Source: Candidatus Polarisedimenticolia bacterium (GTDB lineage: Bacteria; Acidobacteriota; Polarisedimenticolia; Gp22-AA2). Taken from it: DNA of 64,000 bases. A model generated the notes under the pieces. It was not told the DNA's origin. It searched no databases and worked only from the letters and a program-made list of their open reading frames with translations. The DNA is taken from positions 1 through 64,000 of the forward strand of contig DASYUH010000015.1 in assembly GCA_036001465.1 (NCBI GenBank), in the 5' to 3' direction. Shown piece after piece: positions 59,380 to 64,000 of this stretch (the stretch's first letter is position 1; every line of letters begins with the position of its first letter). A program made the position numbers and the translations under genes.

Positions 59380-62259
59380 ATGCCCCGCCGTCGCCCGTCC
59401 GCGTCGCCGATCCGGCTCATCGTCGTGCTCCTGTGCGCCATCCCGCTGATCATGGAGGCCCGCCCCGCCGAGAAGACCCGCGACAGGTCCGCCCCGGCAC
59501 CGGGCGACCGTGCCCTGACCGCCGACGACTTGAGAGGTCTCTCCTTCAGAAGCATCGGCCCGGCCAATATGGGGGGGCGCGTGGCGGCGCTGGCCTACGT
59601 GCCGGGAAGCCGGACGTCGTTCTACGTCGGCTTCGGCATCGGGGGCGTCTTCAAGACCGAGAACCTCGGGGTCACGTTCAGCCCGGTCTTCGACGACCAG
59701 CCGAACCTGTCGATCGGCGCCATCGCCGTGGCCGACGCGCCGGAGAGCTGGCCCGGGTGGGCGGAGGAGGAGAAGGCGGACCTGGCCCGGAGGGGCGCGG
59801 CCGCCGCTGGAGGCGGGACCGCGGGCGGGGCCTCGGGTGGGGCCCCGAAATCGGCAGGCGGCACTGAAAAAAGCCGCGCCGAGCGCGGCAAGGGGAAGAT
59901 CGTCTGGGTCGGAACCGGCGAAGGGAACGGCCGCAACTCGTCGTCTTGGGGGAACGGCGTGTACCGCTCGACCGACGCGGGTGGCACCTGGACGCACCTC
60001 GGCCTGGCCGAGACGCGCGACATCCCGCGCCTCGCCGTCGATCCCAGGAACCCGGACGTCTGCTACGTGGCGGCTCTCGGGCGCCTGTGGGGTCCGAACC
60101 CGGAGCGCGGCGTCTACAAGACGGGCGACGGCGGAGCGACCTGGAGGCAGGTCCTGAAGGTGGATGCCAACACGGGCGCCAGCGACGTGGTGGTCGACCC
60201 GCAGCGCCCCGAGACCGTCTATGCCGGAATGTATTCGCGCCGCCGCACTCCCTGGTCATTCAGCGGCGTCGGCGACACCGGCGGCGTCTTCCGCTCGGAC
60301 GACGGGGGCCAGACCTGGAAGAAGAAGACCAAGGGGCTCCCGCCGCGCACCGGCCGGATCGGCCTCGCCGTGTACCCGAAGAACCCGAGCATCGTGTACG
60401 CCGTGGTCGAAAGCGACTTCGGCGGCGCCGGCAGATCGCCGATGGACAACTATTCGATCAGCGGCGGCCTGTTCCGGAGCGAGGACCGCGGCGAAAGCTG
60501 GACGCGCACGAGCCCGATCAACTTCCGTCCCTTCTACTTCTCGCGCCTCGCGGTCGACCCGGAGAACGACCAGCGCGTCTACCTCCCGGGCTGGGACCTG
60601 GCGATCTCCGACGACGGCGGGAAGACGTTCCGGCGCTCCGGAAGCCCGAAGGTGCACGTCGACTTCCACGCCATCGTGGTCAACCCCCTCGACCCGAGCC
60701 AGATCCTCGTCGGCAACGACGGCGGCGTGTACATCTCGCACGACAAGGCCGGGAGCTGGGACTACCTCAACACCATCGCCGCCGGGCAGTTCTATCGCAT
60801 CGCGCTGGACGGATCCGATCCGTATCGCGTCGCCGGGGGGCTGCAGGACAACGGCTCCTGGATGGGCCCCTCGGAGACCCTGTTCAAGACGGAGGCGTTC
60901 GATCCCGGAGAGGACGCGTTCGCCGACGGCATCCTCAACGACGACTGGCGTCCTATCTTCTTCGGCGACGGCTTCACGGCCCAGTTCGACCCGACCGACC
61001 CCAACCTGGTGTACGCCACGTCCCAGGGGGGCTCGCTGGCGCGCATCCGGCTGGACACCAACGTTCTCACGCTGCTGGCCCCGTCCCCGCGCGAGGGGGA
61101 GGAGCGCCTGCGGTTCAACTGGAACGCGCCCTACTTCGTCTCGCCGCACGATCCGAGCGTCCTCTACATGGGCGGCAACCGGGTGTTCAAGCTGACCGAG
61201 CGGGGCGACCGGTACTTCGCCATCAGCCCGGACCTGTCGAAGAACGAGCCGGTCAGGACGGCGACCGTCGGCTCGGACGCCGAGACCTACGGCACCGTGG
61301 TGTCGCTGGCGGAGTCCCCCCTCGTCAAGGGGATGATCTGGGCCGGGACCGACGACGGCCGGGTCCAGCTCACCCGCAACGACGGCCAGACGTGGACCGA
61401 CGTCACGCCGAAAGAGGTCGCCGGCCTCTACGTGTCGCGCATCGCGCCGGGGCGCCACGGCGCCGACACCGCCTACGTCACGGTGGACGGCCACCGCAGC
61501 GACGTCGAGCGCACCATCGTGCTCTTGACCGACGACGCCGGCCGCACCTGGAAGAGCGTCGCCGGCGACCTGCCGCCGAACGAGCCGGCGGAGGTCGTCA
61601 CCGAGGCGCTCCTCAACCGGCAGACGCTGTATGTCGGCACGGAGTTCGGCCTGTACGTCACGGTCGATCGCGGCCAGCACTGGGTGCGGCTGAACGGCAC
61701 ATCGCTCCCGGCGGTGCCGGTGGACGACCTGGTCATCCATCCCCGCGAGCGCGACCTGGTGGTCGCGACGCACGGCCGGAGTCTCTACATCATGGACGAC
61801 GTCACGCCGATCGCCCAGCTGACGCAGGAGGTCCGCAACCGTCCGCTGGCGGTCTTCCCACCGCTGCCGGCCCACCCGCGCCTGTACGGCAGCCGCGGCT
61901 ATGGTGGAGGGGCGGCCGTCTTCCGCGCCGCCAACCCGCCGATGGGGGCCGCCATCACCTACTGGCTGCGGGACGGCAATCCCGACGGCGTCAAGATCGC
62001 CGTCGCCGACCCGGCCGGCGCCGTGATCCGTGAGATCTCCGCGTCCGGCCGCCCCGGCCTCAACCGCGCCATCTGGGATCTGCAGGCCGACGTCAAGCAC
62101 CGGATCCCGACCGTCGACGCGCAGCAGATGGGACAGACGCAGTTCGTTCCTGAGGGGGACTACAAGCTCACACTGACGCTGCCCGCGGCCGCGCCGGGTG
62201 GCAGGCCGGAGAAGGCCGAGACGACCGTCAAGGTGCTCAGGGCACCGAACGCGAAGTGA
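59380..62259 (+). CDS. Large secreted Asp-box (sortilin/Vps10-like) beta-propeller protein
   Basis: A 959-residue exported protein. The signal sequence (IRLIVVLLCAIPLIMEARPA) is followed by one or two beta-propellers with about nine BNR/Asp-box units: VYRSTDAGGTW, VYKTGDGGATW, VFRSDDGGQTW, LFRSEDRGESW, ISDDGGKTF, VYISHDKAGSW, VQLTRNDGQTW, LTDDAGRTW and VTVDRGQHW. A C-terminal beta-sandwich (about 850-959) follows. Proteins of this type are frequent in Acidobacteriota and are often annotated as glycosyl hydrolases or sortilin-like; an enzymatic activity is unproven, and no sialidase Arg triad is evident. GGGAGG precedes the ATG at 59380 by 4 nt. A Gly/Ala-rich linker (~145-165) interrupts blade two. 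Confidence 0.85.
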   Translation: MPRRRPSASPIRLIVVLLCAIPLIMEARPAEKTRDRSAPAPGDRALTADDLRGLSFRSIGPANMGGRVAALAYVPGSRTSFYVGFGIGGVFKTENLGVTFSPVFDDQPNLSIGAIAVADAPESWPGWAEEEKADLARRGAAAAGGGTAGGASGGAPKSAGGTEKSRAERGKGKIVWVGTGEGNGRNSSSWGNGVYRSTDAGGTWTHLGLAETRDIPRLAVDPRNPDVCYVAALGRLWGPNPERGVYKTGDGGATWRQVLKVDANTGASDVVVDPQRPETVYAGMYSRRRTPWSFSGVGDTGGVFRSDDGGQTWKKKTKGLPPRTGRIGLAVYPKNPSIVYAVVESDFGGAGRSPMDNYSISGGLFRSEDRGESWTRTSPINFRPFYFSRLAVDPENDQRVYLPGWDLAISDDGGKTFRRSGSPKVHVDFHAIVVNPLDPSQILVGNDGGVYISHDKAGSWDYLNTIAAGQFYRIALDGSDPYRVAGGLQDNGSWMGPSETLFKTEAFDPGEDAFADGILNDDWRPIFFGDGFTAQFDPTDPNLVYATSQGGSLARIRLDTNVLTLLAPSPREGEERLRFNWNAPYFVSPHDPSVLYMGGNRVFKLTERGDRYFAISPDLSKNEPVRTATVGSDAETYGTVVSLAESPLVKGMIWAGTDDGRVQLTRNDGQTWTDVTPKEVAGLYVSRIAPGRHGADTAYVTVDGHRSDVERTIVLLTDDAGRTWKSVAGDLPPNEPAEVVTEALLNRQTLYVGTEFGLYVTVDRGQHWVRLNGTSLPAVPVDDLVIHPRERDLVVATHGRSLYIMDDVTPIAQLTQEVRNRPLAVFPPLPAHPRLYGSRGYGGGAAVFRAANPPMGAAITYWLRDGNPDGVKIAVADPAGAVIREISASGRPGLNRAIWDLQADVKHRIPTVDAQQMGQTQFVPEGDYKLTLTLPAAAPGGRPEKAETTVKVLRAPNAK

Positions 62260-62269
62260 GCGATACGGG

Positions 62270-63013
62270 TCAGCGAACCCCGTGGCGCAGCCGCTCCGAG
62301 GCCGCCCGGCTGGCCACGATCTCGCTCCCGTCGCGCAGCACGATCATCAGTCTTCGATCGTCGTAGGGTCGCAGGTGATCGATGGCGTCGAGGTTGACGA
62401 TGTGCGAGCGATGCACCTGGGCGAAGCGCTCCGGATCGAGGCGCGCCGCCAGCTCCTTCAGGCTGAGATGCAGGAGGAACGCCCCGGCCGGCGTATGGAT
62501 CTCGGCGTAGTCGCCCCGCGCCTCGATGCGCCTTATGTCGCGCGCCAGGATCGGCACGATTCGATCGCCACGGCGGGCGAAGAGGCGCGCCAGCGGCCCG
62601 GAGGCGAAGGCGGCCCTCGCCCGTTCGGGAGCCGGGACCCCCGCAGCGGCCAGGCGCTGGCGCAGGCGCTCCACGGTCTTCAGGAAGCGCTCGCGGCCGA
62701 ACGGCTTCACCAGGTAGTCGAGCGCGCCGATCTCGAAGGCGGCCAGCGCGTACTGATCGTAGGCGGTGGTGAACACCACCTCCGGCGCGTGCCCGACCGA
62801 TTCGAGGACCCGTAGACCCGTCATCTCGGGCAGCTGCACGTCCAGGAAGACCAGGTCCGGCTTGAGGCGATCGATCATCTCGACCGCCGTGCGGCCGTCG
62901 GCCGCCTCCCCCGCGATTTCTATCCAGTCGATCCGGTCCAGGTACTCGCGGAGACTCCGGCGGGCCACGGGCTCGTCCTCGACGACGACGGCCGACACCT
63001 TCCTGGCGCTCAT
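62270..63013 (-). CDS. LytTR-type response regulator
   Basis: A 247-residue regulator. The receiver domain (about 5-120) has the acidic pair in VVEDEPVARRSL, the phosphoacceptor Asp in PDLVFLDVQLPEMTG and the conserved Lys in DYLVKPFGRERFL. It is followed by a LytTR DNA-binding domain (about 145-247; IEARGDYAEIHTPAGAFLLH, RFAQVHRSHIVNLDAIDHLR). It is phosphorylated by the LytS-like kinase encoded just upstream, whose stop overlaps this ATG (ATGA). LytTR regulators bind tandem direct repeats and often control envelope or transport genes. The target here is unknown. Confidence 0.93.
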   Translation of the reverse strand: MSARKVSAVVVEDEPVARRSLREYLDRIDWIEIAGEAADGRTAVEMIDRLKPDLVFLDVQLPEMTGLRVLESVGHAPEVVFTTAYDQYALAAFEIGALDYLVKPFGRERFLKTVERLRQRLAAAGVPAPERARAAFASGPLARLFARRGDRIVPILARDIRRIEARGDYAEIHTPAGAFLLHLSLKELAARLDPERFAQVHRSHIVNLDAIDHLRPYDDRRLMIVLRDGSEIVASRAASERLRHGVR

Positions 63014-64000
63014 GCCGGCGACTCCGACGCGGCCGCGAGGGGAAGGGTGACGGCGGCGCGGAAGCCGCCGAGCGCCGACCGTCCGGTCTCCAGGCGGGCG
63101 GCTCCGCCGTAGAGGGCCTGGAGTCTCTCGCGGATGAGCCGCAGACCGAGCCCCGAACCCCGGTGCAGCGCATCGCCACGATCGGTCGCGCCGCCGGCGC
63201 CGGCGATGCCGTCGTCCTCGACTGCCAGCACCAGCGTCCGCCCCGCGCGCCGCGCGGAGACCACCAGCCGGCCGCCGCCGGCGCGCGGAGCGATCGCGTG
63301 ACGCACGGCATTCTCGACCAGCGGCTGCAGCGAGAACGCCGGCACGACCGCGTCGAGCAGGCCGTCCTCCACCTCGAGGATCGCCTGAAGGCGCTCCCCG
63401 AGACGCAGGCGTTCCAGCGACAGGTACCGGTCCACGAACTCCCACTCCTCGCGCAACCGCACCTCGTCCAGCCCCTGCGACTGCACGCGCAGGCCGTAGC
63501 GCAGGACGTCACCGAGACGTTCCAGGGCGGACTCCGCCGAGGCCGGATCGCGCGCCACCAGGCCCATCAGCGTGTGCAGCAGGTTGAAGATGAAGTGCGG
63601 ATTGAGCCGCGCCCGGAGCGCCGCCAGCTGCGCCTCGGCGCGCAGCACTTCGGCCCGCGCCGCGCGGCGCGCCTGCTCCACGGCGCTCCCGATGCCGCAC
63701 ACAGTGGCGTAGACGAACATCGAGCCGAGCCCTTTCCAGGCCAGCATCTCGAGCCCCGGCGGGGCGGCCCAGGCGCCGGTCGTCAGGCGACGCTCGACGA
63801 CGAACTCGATCATGTAGCCGGCCGCCGACAGAACGAAGAATGCGCCGACGCCGAACCCATGACGCAGGAAGAAGCGCCACGTGGCCATGCTCCCCCAGGG
63901 AGCCCGGCGCGTGTAGGCCAGGGCGAAGGGCGCGAGCAGGCAATCGGGCAGGACGCCGAGAAGCGCCGAGCGCGCCGCCACCCACCAGGAGAGTTTCGAG
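63010..64000 (-). CDS. LytS/YehU-type sensor histidine kinase, 5'-truncated by the window edge
   Basis: The C-terminal ~330 residues of a membrane histidine kinase. Several hydrophobic helices at the start (ALLGVLPDCLLAPFALAY, GVGAFFVLSAAGYMIEFVV, GLGSMFVYATVCGIGSAV) lead to the His_kinase domain with the phosphoacceptor motif LRARLNPHFIFNLLHTLMGL. The ATPase domain follows with FSLQPLVENAVRHAI and a GSGLGLRLIRERL G2 box. The reading frame continues to the window end (SKLSWWVAARS), so the true start lies beyond. It is coupled to the LytTR regulator by ATGA. Confidence 0.92.
   Translation of the reverse strand, partial: SKLSWWVAARSALLGVLPDCLLAPFALAYTRRAPWGSMATWRFFLRHGFGVGAFFVLSAAGYMIEFVVERRLTTGAWAAPPGLEMLAWKGLGSMFVYATVCGIGSAVEQARRAARAEVLRAEAQLAALRARLNPHFIFNLLHTLMGLVARDPASAESALERLGDVLRYGLRVQSQGLDEVRLREEWEFVDRYLSLERLRLGERLQAILEVEDGLLDAVVPAFSLQPLVENAVRHAIAPRAGGGRLVVSARRAGRTLVLAVEDDGIAGAGGATDRGDALHRGSGLGLRLIRERLQALYGGAARLETGRSALGGFRAAVTLPLAAASESPA

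Overview
The window is high-G+C, densely packed bacterial chromosome. It probably comes from an uncultured Acidobacteriota (possibly Polarisedimenticolia or Thermoanaerobaculia). The evidence is the gene content: an orphan duplicated FtsX/MacB permease of the acidobacterial ADOP type, a carboxypeptidase-regulatory-domain TonB receptor, S9 peptidases, a secreted Asp-box propeller, and outer-membrane machinery of a diderm (Omp85/TamB, TonB receptor, lipoproteins). No mobile element with a transposase, no CRISPR array and no RNA gene was recognised. Both ends cut genes: uvrA at the left and a LytS-type kinase at the right.

Left part (1-23 kb). The tail of uvrA starts a tightly overlapping run: CPBP protease, GNAT, beta-hydroxyacid dehydrogenase and S9 peptidase. 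A lower-G+C island follows (about 6.7-11.9 kb) with a DUF4440-like protein, a small Cys-rich secreted peptide and a 1234-aa TonB receptor carrying Asp-rich calcium-type repeats. Next come a cystathionine beta-synthase, a Na+ symporter coupled to a 42-aa membrane peptide, a single-chain sigma/anti-sigma-like/PrcB-like protein coupled to a zinc-ribbon protein, a thioredoxin/HMA pair, a TPR glycosyltransferase-like membrane protein, a PP2C phosphatase and a FAD oxidoreductase.

Middle (23-44 kb). The outstanding gene is a 2175-codon ORF that joins a TamB/AsmA-like bridge, a chain of POTRA domains and a complete Omp85 barrel in one polypeptide. Its cotranscribed neighbour resembles a Ca2+/cation exchanger. 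A palindromic repeat lies in frame inside the TamB half, and relatives of it recur in intergenic spacers. Then follow a BsuPI-like secreted protein, a TPR-S41 lipoprotein, a hybrid histidine kinase with a very good sigma70-type promoter, small envelope proteins, an atypical Nramp-like transporter and the ADOP permease.

Right part (44-64 kb). A full arginine cluster argR-argC-argB-argD-argG-argH-GNAT(argA-like)-argJ is chained by start/stop overlaps. An intrinsic terminator sits between argR and argC. argF is not in the cluster. Beyond it lie a DUF2846 protein with a papain-like/serine-hydrolase fusion, a decayed HNH nuclease, small accessory genes (YbjQ, cupin, membrane protein, GNAT), a stretch of gene debris, a large secreted Asp-box protein and a LytTR/LytS two-component pair.

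Across the window several transcription units have a TANNNT-like hexamer only 6-10 nt before the start codon and no Shine-Dalgarno, which suggests leaderless or near-leaderless mRNAs. Most downstream genes are translationally coupled by ATGA, GTGA or TTGA overlaps.
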